Part shown: in pieces, positions 45,601-56,100 of the stretch | Position numbering within the stretch: the stretch's first letter is position 1 | Layout: each line of letters opens with the position of its first letter | The notes under the pieces: generated by a model | What the model was told of the DNA's origin: nothing | The model's input: only the letters and a program-made list of their open reading frames with translations | Database searches by the model: none | Origin: Candidatus Vicinibacter affinis | Lineage (GTDB): Bacteria; Bacteroidota; Bacteroidia; Chitinophagales; Saprospiraceae | DNA length: 64,000 nt | Assembly (NCBI GenBank): GCA_016714365.1 | Contig: JADJNH010000005.1 | Location: forward strand, 3,200,501 to 3,264,500 | Direction: 5' to 3' | Made by a program: the position numbers and the translations under genes

Positions 45601-48600
45601 TCCAGGCTTGTCCAAATCGGTCCAAGGTTACAACTGTTTCTTTATCACACTGAACCACTGGCGCGGCCTGATCTTTTACGTATACATTAAAGCTGCAGGT
45701 ACTTTCGTTATGGCAATTGTCATAAGCTCTAAAAGTCAAAACGTTATTGCCTGCTGGCAATCTTAAAGTCCTCGAGGTGAAATTTTTAATGATACCTATA
45801 GGCGAAACCAGATCCAGGGTAACCTGACTGCTGCATGAGTCAAATACTACAGGATTCGGAATCCAGACATTACCAAAACACTCATAAGAATTTGTGCTGG
45901 CAGTAATGTCATAAGGACACATAATTACCGGTGCCGTTGTATCAGTAATTTCGATCAACTGATTATAAACTCTTTGCTCAAAAGTGGTGCAATACCAAAT
46001 GACGAATCTCCAATTTCTTAATATCTTTTGAGTGCAACTCTTTCCGGTTGGAATTACAAAATCTTCATAGGAAGCGCCAAAATCACAGTATTTGTTATCC
46101 TTGTTAGGCCAAATAGGTGCACCATGATACAATGGAACGCCTGTAGAAGACGTATGAGGTCTACCTAGAGAATCAGTTGCAAATGATCCACACAACAAAG
46201 GATTGTTGGTAGCCAGACTTAAAGAATCCGGAAAAACAATTTCATTTAAATTAATTCTCTTTAAAAATATCTGTTGTGTACAGGTATCAGAAATATTTCC
46301 GGAGGCATCCTTTGCCACATAATTACGGGTAACTATTTTTGAGTAGGCCTGATTGCAACGGGTATCCTCAATTCTTTCGTCCAATAGAATTTTCTGTGGT
46401 GCAGGATCACAATAATCGTACACCAACGGACCCAGATAGGATTGCATTCTTGTGCAATCAATTGTATCATTCAAACAAACAATTTGCGGTTTAATTTTAT
46501 CTTCTACAGTAAGTGTAGCCCAGCAACTATTTCCGTTGCATACGTTCAACACTTTTGCCATAAGGGTTTTTCCCAAATGCTCATAAGTTAAAGTGGCATT
46601 TGGTACTAATGATCCATCCTTATTCATAATCATCACGGCATATGAATCGTAATCGTATGGACCGCCCAATAACAACATTTGCGGAGTCACCAATGCTTCA
46701 CAATTTATGCCAAGGGATATTTGTGCGGAACCTATACAGCTTACAGAACCAATCTGATCGCCGATGGTAACTTCAAATCTTATAGGCTTCAAACAAAGAT
46801 CAGGATTGCGCTCAATAACTGTTAAATAATGCTTTGTTCCTACCGCACCATTCCAGGTAATAGCCGCAGCATAAGTATTGGTTTGTGAAGTAAATGTTCC
46901 TCCAGAACTTAATATCCATTGATAGGTACTTCCAGGGTGATAATCTACACTGTATCGTACATTAGAACCAGTACACACATTGTTCTGTGCTTCTATCAAA
47001 GTAGATTCATTGTAATTACATCTTATATTACCAAGACTTACTTTATCTCCAAACTGATTTTCCAAAACAATGTCAAATCCTACTCCATCAAGATGAACCC
47101 CACTCATTTCATAGACAGTCATTGCACCATTAGAAATAACAGGTGACAATAAGAAGCCCATTGGGCCTGTACTAAATGGAACAGGAATTGCAGGAGGTGC
47201 CGGACTTGATGTTTGAAACAAACCATTTACACTTCGGATAAACCAAATTTCTCCTGTTCTTGACTCTAGCGTTAAGGTTGTTCTGAACTGACCATCATCA
47301 GGATTACTTGCATTGTTGAGACATTCACATGCAGAATTTACAATTTCCAACAAGACTGCACCAGCCACATCTGAGTCATCTTCATCCAAGCCGGATGGGT
47401 CCTCAGGACCTGCGCTACCGGACTGGTCTGAATCTTCAAATACCTGACCACCTTCATCATTGTCTACCACATCGTCCGGTGTGGAATCTTCATCTGGTTC
47501 TCCAAAATCATTGCTGGCTGAATAAATTTCAGCTCTGTTTACTACCTGGCCACTTGGCCTTGTAGGATCCACCTGAGTTTCTACGATGACCTGAATGCTC
47601 TCGCCCGGTTTCAAACCTTCTGCAGGCAATCTTCCATTTTTCACATTCATCAGATAATAATACTTTCTCGGATCCGGATTTTGTGGATTTTGATACCAGT
47701 CTTTGCTGATCATTAAAGTACCCGATGGCAAATAATCAAATATAACAATTTCACTTGCGGTTACGGTACCTTCGTTGGTAATGGTAATGGTCCAAGGAAC
47801 AATCTGTCCTCTAACCACAGTTCTGACTGCAATTTCCTTTCTCAGCGCCAGGTCAAAATTATTTGGATTGGTGTTGGCAACATCATGATCGTCCTCATCA
47901 TTCTCTCCATGATCGCTGACATCGTGATTCGGAGTACTTTTATCATTATTCTGGGTATCATCCGGAGTGGAATCATAATCGATCAAGAGATTTCCTGCAA
48001 AATCTTTTGCTTGACTGATCTCTCCGCAATTGAATATGGTCAAACCATATTTCTTTGCTTTAATAATTACCAGGACATTGGTTTTAAAGGATTCTCCTGC
48101 TCCAATCGTCTGATCCACCTTAAAATAAATTTTATTGTCTGCACGCAATTCCCAACCAGGATTTATTGCAGCAGAGAAAATAAAACTGGTATCTAGATAA
48201 TCTACGATTTCGGAACTGGAGGCTGCTACATTACCTTGATTCAAAACTTCAATTTGGAAGTTTACAGTATCTCCACTGTGGAATATCAACTTTTTATTTT
48301 CAAGTGTCTTTCTTAAAGCAAGGTCAAATACTGGTACCGTCGCAACATCATGGTCATCCTCATCTTGTGCGCCATGATCACTGATCAAATCATCTGTTAT
48401 GGTGCCCAATTCCCCACCAACATCATTTCCTGATACGCGATCAGGAGTTGAATCAAAGTCGAAGGCACTGTAATCCTCCCCTGCCAAATTTTGCAAAGAA
48501 ATTACTTCAGCAAAATTTTTGACATCAAGAATATTCGAAGTACCAAGATCTTTCAGTCCGATTAAAACTGAAATAGAATTTCCCGCCTGTAAAACTGCAT

Positions 48601-51600
48601 TTGATTGATATTCTGCAACACCATTGTTCATAACCCAACCAGCCGCAACTGAAGCTTCACTCAGTTCAAATCCTGAAGGAATGTAATCAGCGAGTCTGAT
48701 ATTTTTGACAGCAATATTTCCTTGATTGAAAAGTTCAATTCGGAAACTCACCTCACCTTTGTATTTTAATACAGACCCCGGTACAAGAATTTTTCTCAAA
48801 GCTATATCCAAAATATTTAATGCCTCCGGATCTGCGTCATCTTCATCATCGATTCCATTTCCATCTAACTTATTATCAGTTACCGATCCATAAACACCTC
48901 CTGCGTCATTTCCATCATTTTCATCCGGATTAGAATCCACATCTACGGCAGACATGTCAGTCCCTGAAGAATTTTCTGCAGAAACGATTTCTGCTTTATT
49001 GTATAAGTTTGATGCTTGAGCAATATCCTTTACGCGCAAAGTAATTTCTCTCGTCGCACATTGACCGGGTTCAATATTTGATAATATGCTGTTGTAGAAC
49101 TTACCATTCTTAAGCATCCATCCATTGTTGTCCACCGGACTTAATTCCAATCCTGCAGGGATGTAATCAATGAACACTACATTCTGAGCAGTAACATTCC
49201 CCTGATTGCAAATTCTGATTTGAAACAATACATCCTCGCCTAACTTTACAGGCGTATTTTTTGAAGTAGTTAAAATCAGTGCGAGATCAAAAATCTGCAG
49301 ACCTGCAGGATCCTGATCATCCTCATCCAATTGACCATCACCGGATATTATATTATCACTTGCAGATCCCAACACACCACCTGCATCATTTACAGGGTTA
49401 TTATCAGGTGTACTGTCCCAATCTTTGATGTCCGCATTGTTTGCATCTTTCATCGCGCTGATCTCAGCGACATTGATTAGTTGACGATAATCGGAAGATT
49501 TTACTTTTAATTTTATGTTGAGAATTCTGGACTTGTTTGGTTCCAAAGTTTGTATGTCATGAAATGTTGCAATACCGTTTGAAAGCAACCATCCCGGATT
49601 TTCATTGGCAACAAATTCCAGTCCTGCTGGAAGATAATCTGAAACAGTATAATTACTGATGGCAATACTTCCCTGATTATATATGGTGAGTTGAAATGGA
49701 ACTAAATCCCCAACTTTTACAGGATTAATATTTGTCGTTTGTTTGATTAATGCGAGGTCCGCAATAAAGACTGTTTCTCGGTCGTGATCATCTTCATCTG
49801 TTGTTCCATCCCCATCAAATGCATTGTCAGTAATGGAACCCAATACCCCTCCTGCATCATTGCCAGGATTATTATCGGCTTTTGAATCACGATCCATAAT
49901 TTCTACGCCTGCACTATTGGTCATGCTAGAAATTTCAGCAGTATTGATCAGCGTTCCCGCAGTAGCATTATCTTTTATTTTTAATACAATGTTTACTATT
50001 TGAGTTGACCCTGTGGAAATTCCGGATGGATTGTGATAAACCGCACCGGCAGGAGTCAATGTCCATAATGGATTGGAAGCTATTACAAACTCAAAACCTG
50101 CTGGAATGTAATCTGTAATTTCATAAGCTGCAATGTTGGTATTTCCTTGATTTCTTACAGTGATATTAAAAGTTACAAGATCACCTCTTTTAACCGGAGC
50201 AGTGCTCGCTGTAGTTTTAATCAATGCCAAATCATGCACAAATAATGCTTCTGCATCATGGTCGTCTTCATCATCAGGATTATCCAATGTATTATCTGTT
50301 AATGAATTTGGAATACCTCCCCTGTCATTTCCCAAAATTTGATCCGGAGAGGAATCGTGATCTTTCATGGGTAGCCCTTTGTCATCATACATCGCGGCAA
50401 TTTCTGCCTGATTGATTATGTCGGTCATGCTGACATCATTCAACACTTTAAGTCTTATGTTAAAAACCTCTATCCCACCAGGTACAATTGCACTTTTACT
50501 ATTGAGGTGTGCTATAGAACCTGTAATATTCCAATCTAAATTTTCTTCTGAAACAAACCCAAGTTCTGAAGGAATGTAATCCACAATTTCGAAGGATTCT
50601 ACCGGAACAGTTCCCTGATTGTGCACCTCAATAGCAAATTCAACAAAATCATTTTTCCTTAAAGAGCCAAGAGTTTTGACTTTCTTAATCAACGCAAGGT
50701 CTACCACATCTTCTTCCGGAGGTGCAGTGGAACTATCCGTTGCATGTCTGAGTCCGATATCGAGATTAAATTTATTCTGTCCATTATTGCCGGTATGAAT
50801 TTTAACTGCTGGCAAACCTTTAAAATTAGGACATGGATAGATGGCAAGAATTCTTGCATCATTGTCTCTTTGATCAAGAATACCTCCTGTAATTTGGTCA
50901 GCAAGAGTAACAGACAAAGTGTCTTTACCTAAAATAATAGTATTATAAGTTGTATTGTATCTTGCATCATCAATTATGATAAAAAAATCAGCATCGTATT
51001 CAAGACCATCAGGTGTACCATCTTTATTGATGTCTACATTTGTCTGATTGAATAAATATTCACCATTGGTACCGGAAATCACACTTGCAACTTTAGTACA
51101 ATTTTTATCATACAAGGAAACCTGTACCCCACTGATTCCTTTCTCCTCTGAATCCTGAATTCCATTTTCATTTTTATCCAACCAAATTAAATTTCCAATT
51201 TCCAATGGTATAGCCTGGTTCATTACTTCAATATCTCCAATTCCGGAAGCCTTTCCAAATACACTGTTGGCTGGATTATATATTTGTATGGCACCTAACT
51301 TTTTGCCATTTATGGTACTGTATCTATGCAAGCCACCTGCAAAAGATTCAAAAATTGGATCAAAAACGGCAGCAATGACTTCATTCTTTTTTGCAACACT
51401 GGTCAAACTACCTAAAGCAGTTTCCTGATGCAGTCCCGGACCAACAATCCAGTAATCTTCACCAAAAAACTCACCTCCACCAGGACCTTCGTAATGACCC
51501 GCTCCGGTGCCCAATCTTCCATTTACTACACCTCCACTCTCCAGTTGCCAACCCTTGTCTGTCTTGAAAGCCATTAATATATCACCGGTTTGATTGGTAA

Positions 51601-52900
51601 GTGGTTCCACATTTACACAATATGCATGACCTTTTCTGTCTGTAATACCAAGAATCATTTCACCATTGATGGTAAAATCCAAATCCGTCAACCATTGTGA
51701 AATATTTTTTAAATCTCTTTGTTCCTTCGGCCAATAATTTTTAGCAAAATCGGTCGATAGAATTAAATTGTACACTCTCGTCAACAAATTCAATTCGTAC
51801 ACATGAAAAACACAATCGCTTTCTTTTTTGCTGGTTTCTGCTGTGCAGGTTACTCCAATGTATAATAGACCATTGTAGTATTTTAAAGCAGATACTGCAT
51901 AATCTCCAGCGTTGCATCCCGGATCCGGGATTTTTATTTCAATAACATTAGAAGCATTCGGATCTGTAGTAGGAATAATTACTACGGACTTGTTGTATAG
52001 ATTGCTTACAAAAAGAAATTGATCGTCATCCGAAATATCGATATTTCCGATTCCAACTTTACCTACAAGGTCTCCATATTTACAATCACTCACTGCCAGG
52101 CCTTGAGTAGAACCAGTTTGAATTCCAATATCACTTAAATTAATAAAATTAGTAACGGCTGCTGCTTGCTTATTAAATACATATATACCACCAGTCCCAT
52201 TAGGTCCCAATACAGCCCCCTGCTTTACAAATGCAGATGCGTACAACAGTTTTTTGGTACGGTTCCATGCAAGGCCCCATACTGCGCCTGTTTGGCTCTT
52301 GGTGACTAATTTATTTAATGGACTTAGAGAATTAAAATTTTCGTCTAATTCGAGAATAGTTCGTTCGTTGCCATTGATGGAAAGATCTGAGCCTCCTACA
52401 AAATTTGCGACCGCTAATTTTGGATTCTCTTCCATCAAAGTCTCTGCAGGTTTGAACAAACCAAAATTGGCACTGCAAGATGGAGCGCGCAGAGTACGAG
52501 TGTCTCCAAAATGGTCAAGTCCCATTTTAGAATACTCATAATAAGAAGGTTTGCTGATTTCAATGCTGTACATCGCATCATCAGTCAAACCAGTTAAGCT
52601 GAAACCACCGTTGAAATCGGTAAGTGCACTGGCCACTAAAAGACCTTCTCCGTTGAAAGCACTGATGGAAACAAATGCAACCCCAGGTTCTCCGGAATCC
52701 ATGTTTCCATTAAAGTTGCGGTCATTAAAAACACGACCTCCAATCTTTCCGGATTCGGTGAGACATTGTGTGTAAACAGGAAAGGCAGCCATAGTAAAGC
52801 ATATTGCAATAGCCAACCTCCCCAGACCTTCATAAAAGGATTTAAATGGGTTTTGAGCTTTGTGTGAAGCTCCAGTTTGTAAGAAACGTAGTTTCCTCAT
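39602..52900 (-). CDS. Giant modular T9SS surface protein (SdrD-B / DUF11 / HYR-like / dockerin), 4,432 aa
   Basis: Order from the N terminus: signal segment (IAICFTMAAFPVYTQC); SdrD-B domain at ~50-125; a ~400-residue beta-propeller-like region; second SdrD-B at ~563-660 (IWLDKNENGIQDSEEKG); seven DUF11 repeats of ~158 aa at ~730-1845, each ending in a D-rich linker (DEDDHD type); a PKD-like segment at ~1955-2050; a long run of cysteine-rich HYR-like modules at ~2130-3960; a dockerin-like EF-hand pair at ~4080-4140 (VSTYDIIQIQKHILG, AADVNKSGSVTAADL); and a T9SS type A tail from ~4350 (NIPNPFNQST). It should be exported and attached to the cell surface. A role in adhesion or gliding is plausible but unproven. 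A terminator follows. Confidence 0.93.
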   Translation of the reverse strand: MRKLRFLQTGASHKAQNPFKSFYEGLGRLAIAICFTMAAFPVYTQCLTESGKIGGRVFNDRNFNGNMDSGEPGVAFVSISAFNGEGLLVASALTDFNGGFSLTGLTDDAMYSIEISKPSYYEYSKMGLDHFGDTRTLRAPSCSANFGLFKPAETLMEENPKLAVANFVGGSDLSINGNERTILELDENFNSLSPLNKLVTKSQTGAVWGLAWNRTKKLLYASAFVKQGAVLGPNGTGGIYVFNKQAAAVTNFINLSDIGIQTGSTQGLAVSDCKYGDLVGKVGIGNIDISDDDQFLFVSNLYNKSVVIIPTTDPNASNVIEIKIPDPGCNAGDYAVSALKYYNGLLYIGVTCTAETSKKESDCVFHVYELNLLTRVYNLILSTDFAKNYWPKEQRDLKNISQWLTDLDFTINGEMILGITDRKGHAYCVNVEPLTNQTGDILMAFKTDKGWQLESGGVVNGRLGTGAGHYEGPGGGEFFGEDYWIVGPGLHQETALGSLTSVAKKNEVIAAVFDPIFESFAGGLHRYSTINGKKLGAIQIYNPANSVFGKASGIGDIEVMNQAIPLEIGNLIWLDKNENGIQDSEEKGISGVQVSLYDKNCTKVASVISGTNGEYLFNQTNVDINKDGTPDGLEYDADFFIIIDDARYNTTYNTIILGKDTLSVTLADQITGGILDQRDNDARILAIYPCPNFKGLPAVKIHTGNNGQNKFNLDIGLRHATDSSTAPPEEDVVDLALIKKVKTLGSLRKNDFVEFAIEVHNQGTVPVESFEIVDYIPSELGFVSEENLDWNITGSIAHLNSKSAIVPGGIEVFNIRLKVLNDVSMTDIINQAEIAAMYDDKGLPMKDHDSSPDQILGNDRGGIPNSLTDNTLDNPDDEDDHDAEALFVHDLALIKTTASTAPVKRGDLVTFNITVRNQGNTNIAAYEITDYIPAGFEFVIASNPLWTLTPAGAVYHNPSGISTGSTQIVNIVLKIKDNATAGTLINTAEISSMTNSAGVEIMDRDSKADNNPGNDAGGVLGSITDNAFDGDGTTDEDDHDRETVFIADLALIKQTTNINPVKVGDLVPFQLTIYNQGSIAISNYTVSDYLPAGLEFVANENPGWLLSNGIATFHDIQTLEPNKSRILNIKLKVKSSDYRQLINVAEISAMKDANNADIKDWDSTPDNNPVNDAGGVLGSASDNIISGDGQLDEDDQDPAGLQIFDLALILTTSKNTPVKLGEDVLFQIRICNQGNVTAQNVVFIDYIPAGLELSPVDNNGWMLKNGKFYNSILSNIEPGQCATREITLRVKDIAQASNLYNKAEIVSAENSSGTDMSAVDVDSNPDENDGNDAGGVYGSVTDNKLDGNGIDDEDDADPEALNILDIALRKILVPGSVLKYKGEVSFRIELFNQGNIAVKNIRLADYIPSGFELSEASVAAGWVMNNGVAEYQSNAVLQAGNSISVLIGLKDLGTSNILDVKNFAEVISLQNLAGEDYSAFDFDSTPDRVSGNDVGGELGTITDDLISDHGAQDEDDHDVATVPVFDLALRKTLENKKLIFHSGDTVNFQIEVLNQGNVAASSSEIVDYLDTSFIFSAAINPGWELRADNKIYFKVDQTIGAGESFKTNVLVIIKAKKYGLTIFNCGEISQAKDFAGNLLIDYDSTPDDTQNNDKSTPNHDVSDHGENDEDDHDVANTNPNNFDLALRKEIAVRTVVRGQIVPWTITITNEGTVTASEIVIFDYLPSGTLMISKDWYQNPQNPDPRKYYYLMNVKNGRLPAEGLKPGESIQVIVETQVDPTRPSGQVVNRAEIYSASNDFGEPDEDSTPDDVVDNDEGGQVFEDSDQSGSAGPEDPSGLDEDDSDVAGAVLLEIVNSACECLNNASNPDDGQFRTTLTLESRTGEIWFIRSVNGLFQTSSPAPPAIPVPFSTGPMGFLLSPVISNGAMTVYEMSGVHLDGVGFDIVLENQFGDKVSLGNIRCNYNESTLIEAQNNVCTGSNVRYSVDYHPGSTYQWILSSGGTFTSQTNTYAAAITWNGAVGTKHYLTVIERNPDLCLKPIRFEVTIGDQIGSVSCIGSAQISLGINCEALVTPQMLLLGGPYDYDSYAVMIMNKDGSLVPNATLTYEHLGKTLMAKVLNVCNGNSCWATLTVEDKIKPQIVCLNDTIDCTRMQSYLGPLVYDYCDPAPQKILLDERIEDTRCNQAYSKIVTRNYVAKDASGNISDTCTQQIFLKRINLNEIVFPDSLSLATNNPLLCGSFATDSLGRPHTSSTGVPLYHGAPIWPNKDNKYCDFGASYEDFVIPTGKSCTQKILRNWRFVIWYCTTFEQRVYNQLIEITDTTAPVIMCPYDITASTNSYECFGNVWIPNPVVFDSCSSQVTLDLVSPIGIIKNFTSRTLRLPAGNNVLTFRAYDNCHNESTCSFNVYVKDQAAPVVQCDKETVVTLDRFGQAWIPAHVFDDGSYDDCHIASMQARRMDDGVPCQYNPNVYADSVGFCCADIGNLVQVMLKVTDAEGNSNTCMILVEVQDKTIPQISCPHDVTIDCEYHYNPNDLSEFGQPRVSDNCDVTVREVDSFYINQCREGYIDRIFIAGNSFGQNVCVQRITIINNKPFTENSIRWPRDFDTTSCASDILDPKNLPLGLGYPIINEDKCDLVGVNYEDHVFRIVNGNDACYKVLRKWKVINWCRFYNPTGSPIIYEREQIIKVYNTVKPIFLSGCVDRRFEINDTSCVGRVVDLIATGYDDCTPDNQLRNEFHVDLNSDGIEDRSGLGVGNIVDASGFYPLGKHRVKYVLEDLCGNKEVCEINFEIINVKTPTAYCLKGLAAGLVAMDLNGDGRIDGELVTIWAKDFDQGSNHPCGYPLTYSIGRDTTIKSVTYNCDSLGRREVLFCVTASNGQQSCCETFIDIQDNNNVDYCNCFKQPADITVSNCSQLTDPGDLNSYPTIGTCRCTDADITHSDVKVSGGRNECFVIERTWFLKFTCPGNNNDFSFVQRIVVTTDLKESDITWPKQTVIVDNCLGSKDTAYIGEVPTVCGYKGQVMLMYDDRFISKSADTSICERTWTVFSKCVTDGSQTFTFVQTLIVVNSTGVKYTVPADVTVTDCKKSILPDSLNGYPKTNCPCNIVQHSYTDSIGFGTQNACYVIYRKWTSVYNCPPDVVGTFRGTQRIIVSIDLKLSDIKWPADSFVVDNCSGNIDTGRVNHVPMLLKDFCGYVTISYVDTIKLNNDTCRIVQRTWRVNNVCKTGAQAQVYKFDQKIKILYPNGPKLIVPNDITITDCKKSTLPDSLNGYPKSNCPCTMVQHSYKDSIGFGTPNTCYVIYRKWTSVFNCPPDLVGTLMGTQRIAVSIDLKLTDIMWPADSFVVDNCTGDIDTSVVNHVPTLKKDFCGYVSITYVDSVKSNNDTCKIVQRKWTVNNTCKTGAQAQSFKFNQVIKVLFPTGPKLVLPPDLTVTDCAKPFLPDSLNGYPTVKCGCDSLTFKYTDDTIRTNPEVCYVVNRNWEVRIRCRPEVDTTIFGIQKITRDVNLNPADITWPRDSFTSFTCTPTTNPDIVGRPSLKKNYCGLVKFNFVDTILAGNPCRTVKRTWRATNDCSASQVFSFNQYIITLNQTPPSITCPADRTVNADQNTCGAVVNLGNPTLNTACNTGVTFQNNAPAIFPVGKTNVIFTATDSCGNSATCITMVTVIETVPPTINCPRDTVVGCDVNTDNLGQFGTATASDNCPGVSVKDTAIRNQNVCGIGTITRIFTATDASGNTRSCTQIVTVNNPDPLDSLEINWPISPVTVDECQSISPDSLGKPTVNAGSASCFKLRITSQDSNFCKTRGNCEIEREWTVFDSCSGNTFKFIQLIIRDDQSAPTIQGIADITVYASDTSCNNFVTMIASVSDCDSASVVITNDSPYGANDFEDASGYYPVGVTNVTFSAEDACCNVATKTVKITVVDTIAPEVTCKKVIHTIQDNGCADFNANEFIFNISDNCSNATNIMASFDRNNFMDTVVTICCDSLVNRDYLGAYTIYFKDEAGNIDSCVTLLQAIDLDTICPPNFNGANVAGIISSRKDVKLKGIDVYLNGGKAGLVTTGNAGLYAFNNMKMGGSYETKPIYDLDHLNGVSTYDIIQIQKHILGSKPFDEPFKWIAADVNKSGSVTAADLTEIRKLILGINQRFRNNNSWRFIYSDYVWEDRDNPLQEAFPESYVIPTLNKNYLVNFVGIKVGDVDDSNKMNGALNTSSRTQEKAQLKTADIFMEKGKEYAIELKLSDWEKLEGAQAGIYIDPQLAWIKEISTSQEGSLRPEHVADVFKEQGSVRFAWNQEKGNEWKLILNIRSHKDQYLSDVIFLDKQLMNAEAYKKSGEVNELELKLDGSINTQGKIHLFQNIPNPFNQSTMIPFEINQDSEVLFEVTDLSGKLVYSKRAYYQRGYHQIELNRDVLKFGGVYYYHIQTGREKLYRRMLMID
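42150..43690 (-). repeat. Three tandem ~525-bp repeats inside the giant gene
   Basis: Units of about 175 aa begin with VTVTDCKKSILPDSLNGYP, ITITDCKKSTLPDSLNGYP and LTVTDCAKPFLPDSLNGYP. Their coding starts lie near 43,677, 43,152 and 42,627. The first two units are very similar along their length and the third is diverged, implying a fairly recent internal duplication. Confidence 0.88.
47560..50715 (-). repeat. Seven DUF11 repeats (~475 bp each) inside the giant gene
   Basis: Units start with DLALIKK, DLALIKT, DLALIKQ, DLALILT, DIALRKI, DLALRKT and DLALRKE at roughly 475-bp intervals. Each contains NQGT/NQGN and DYIPxG motifs and a following acidic stretch with DxDSxPD and GNDxGG. Confidence 0.92.
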
Positions 52901-53100
52901 GTAACGCAGTTTTTATGTGTAGTTCGTTTTTCGGACTCGGTTCAAAAACCAAAAGTCAGCCACTACGCATTGCGCTAAAGAGAAATTTACTTAATTCGGG
53001 AATAAACCGATAAAGGTTTACGGTGCAAACATATAACTAATATTTTAATATACAAAATAAATATATAGAAATATTTATATATGATTTTTTTACAAATACA
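52901..53100 (-). promoter_or_regulatory. Upstream region of the giant gene
   Basis: About 200 bp of AT-rich DNA between the upstream terminator and the ATG at 52900. No clear TAnnTTTG match was found by eye. The terminator on its far side suggests the giant gene has its own promoter here. Confidence 0.35.
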
Positions 53101-53124
53101 AAAGGCCGGCTAAAAGCCGGCCTT
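53101..53124 (-). terminator. Rho-independent terminator of the 1,331-aa gene
   Basis: Perfect 9-bp stem AAGGCCGGC / GCCGGCCTT with a 5-nt loop. On the minus strand it runs into TTTT just past the stem. It lies ~57 bp after the stop of the 1,331-aa gene. Confidence 0.88.
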
Positions 53125-53180
53125 CTTGTGTATGTAATTGGTTGTTAGTAGATTATGTTTTTTTAAGCCTATCTGGATTG

Positions 53181-56100
53181 TCAATCCCGGATGATCATTT
53201 TTCTTACCTTGGATCCCAAATGGGTCTCCAGTTTGTACATGTATATACCCGGCTGCCCTATTTCATGGCGATGCAGACTGATTTGATTCATGCCCTTATT
53301 CAGGTAAAGTTCTTTCTTGTGAATCAATTGTCCAGTGGCATCAAACACACTTAATTGAGCTTTACAGGCAACTGACAATTCCACCGGGATAAAGGTCTGA
53401 CCTGCATAAGGGTTGGGAATATTCTGACCAAGCGTAAAGAAATCTTCTGTAAAAATTCCTCCCTTCGCTTTTAATACCAATTCGAAAACTCCTCCTTCTG
53501 TAGCATACACCTCCGGACGCATGGATTCGCGATCCAATTCAATGGAATTCAAAGCCTCCACATTACGAGTCTCCAGATAAAATAATACCTGACCGGTATT
53601 CATTTTGATACTTTCAGGACTGTGCCAGCTAATCTTTAATGTCCCTTTTTCAGCATTAAAATTAAATGCCTCCATTTTAATTCCACCAGATACTGGCACC
53701 ATGTTTTCCTTCACGTGAAGGCTTAACTGGAATCCTTCCAAATTAATATCTTCAGTCAACAGCACCGGAATCAAATAGGATTCTGCAACAGGAATCGGAG
53801 TACCCAGATTAAAGTTATAGATCTTACTTGATCGGGAAGTGTTTTGGTTCACAAGATTGACGTTGGCAGAATTGTCAACATCTCCTGTTTTGACTCCCAC
53901 AAAATTCAATTGATCGAATTGATCAGTAAGATCTTTCACGTCCAGCTGTTCCTTTCCATCCCATGGTTCTTTTTCATCTCCAAAAGCAAATTTGGTTGAG
54001 AAGAATCTCCATATTTTTTGATTCGGAAAATAATCTTTGACACCCAATACTACCTTTCTTAGATCTGCAATGTCACGAGCTGTAATTGTTTTAGTATTGT
54101 TTACATCTGCAGCCAATAATTTGTATGGAGAGTCCAGTTCTTTTACACCCAAAATATGTTTTTGGATCAATAAGATATCGTATGTGGACACACCGTTCCC
54201 TGCGAAGTCGTTACGCTCTACTACAAAATGTTCTGTCTCTTTAACCAGCAAATCATTGAATGCATACTGACCATTTTGATTGGTGTTTACCAATTTGAGC
54301 ATTTGATTATTTTTATCGAATGCAATGACTTCTGCTGCCGGTATGGATGTTTGATCCGCTCTTGAGATCTGACCACTCGCATTGGCAAAATTTCGACCAC
54401 ATACATTTTGATTATCCTGTATTCTGATGCTGGTCTCACAATAATCCTGGTTACCTGCCTCATCTGTTACATACAACCTTACCGTAAAGATTACGAATGC
54501 CTGCTTTTTAAGACTGTCACAAGTATAGGTAATGGACTTATTGTTTACATCTTCACTGAATGAAAATCTAAGATTCTCTTTTTGTGTACAGTTGTCAAAA
54601 CTGTTTATATCCAGATCTTTAGCCCAAACAGTTATATTTCCTGTAGTCGGCATTACTACCGTGTTTATTCCCGAGTAGCAATATGGTGTTGGTTTTTTGC
54701 AATCCTTCAAAATGAAAACCTGATCACAGCTGCTGAAATTTCCACACTGATCCGATACAATCCATTTTACTTTGTGGGTCCCTACCGGCAATACTCCGGT
54801 CACTCTGTTACCATTGGCAAGAGGTTCATAACTTCCATCATTGCCTATATCTAATCTATAGGACCATTTTAAATCAGAAGTATTGGTACAGTCATCATCT
54901 GCAATACCGGTGAGATCATAATTCACCAGACAATTCTGATTTCTTGGATCATAATAGGCTGAATTATCACATATCCTTGCTGTATCGCAAGTATATATTG
55001 TAGGTGGTTCCGAATTGGAGATATAAATGATTTGATTGAATTCCCAAATTCCATCATATTTATTTTTGTTGAACTGACACCAGTCTACCACTGTCCACTT
55101 CCTGAGTATTTTATAACACACACTGTCCAGCAAAGTAAGCTTTGTGTCTGCATAATTAGCCGCTACCTGTGCGCAGTTGGTGTTCAAAAATTTTGGAGCA
55201 CCTGTATTATTTGGATGCACCACTGCTGAACGGCAAGAATTTATAGCAACCAGAGTATCGGGCCATTTAATATCATTTATGCTAAATGGCCTTGGATTCC
55301 AAACAAAAATCCTTTGTGTATCAACCGAAACAAAACCTTGTTTGTCCCTGGCTGTAAAAATTCTGTAAATGACACCCTGATTACAGACTAAATCATAAAT
55401 AGCCGTATCAGTAACTGTCACCGAACAATTATCATATGCATATCCATCAATGCCTGCTTCATATTTTGGCGGACTGTAATAGTAATCTCTTATGATGATG
55501 GGCTTTCTGTCTGCCTGACTGGTTTTAATTCCACCGAAAACATTCAAATCACTTCTGTCGAATTCACATGAGATGGTCAGATCAGAAGGTGCAATAATGA
55601 TCGGCGCTTCTTTTTCCTGAACGGTAGCTTCTACCATGCAGGTATTTTTATTTCCATAGGCATCGGTTACTTCAAGAGCAATCATAATTACATTTCCAAC
55701 ATCCAGGCAACAGAACTCTACGTAAGGGCCAAACCTATGAGTTCCATTGTTGCAGGTACTGTCCATTCTTCTTACATTGAATTCCAGAATTCCGCAGTTA
55801 TCGATAGAACCATCGTCAAATGTTTCTGCAAACGCCTTGGCCGTACCATCCGATGTAAGAGAAATAACGGTCTTCTGATCACAAATGGCAATTGGTAATA
55901 AATCATCCACTACACCGGCTTCGGTCTGATGTTCTCTTGAATTGCCACACAAATCCGTCACTACATAAATAACCCAAATCCTGCCTTGTGGTGCTCCCCT
56001 CAGGTAATAACAACTGTCTGTTTTATTGAATACAATATAGTCTTTGCTCTTTGGTAATGGGTTACCAGTTTGTTCATCCATTAATTTCACATATACATCA

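Noticed and set aside
40701..52833. Many 60-100 aa frames inside the giant gene on both strands
   Set aside because: They are shadows of the 4,432-codon frame, without start context or domains.
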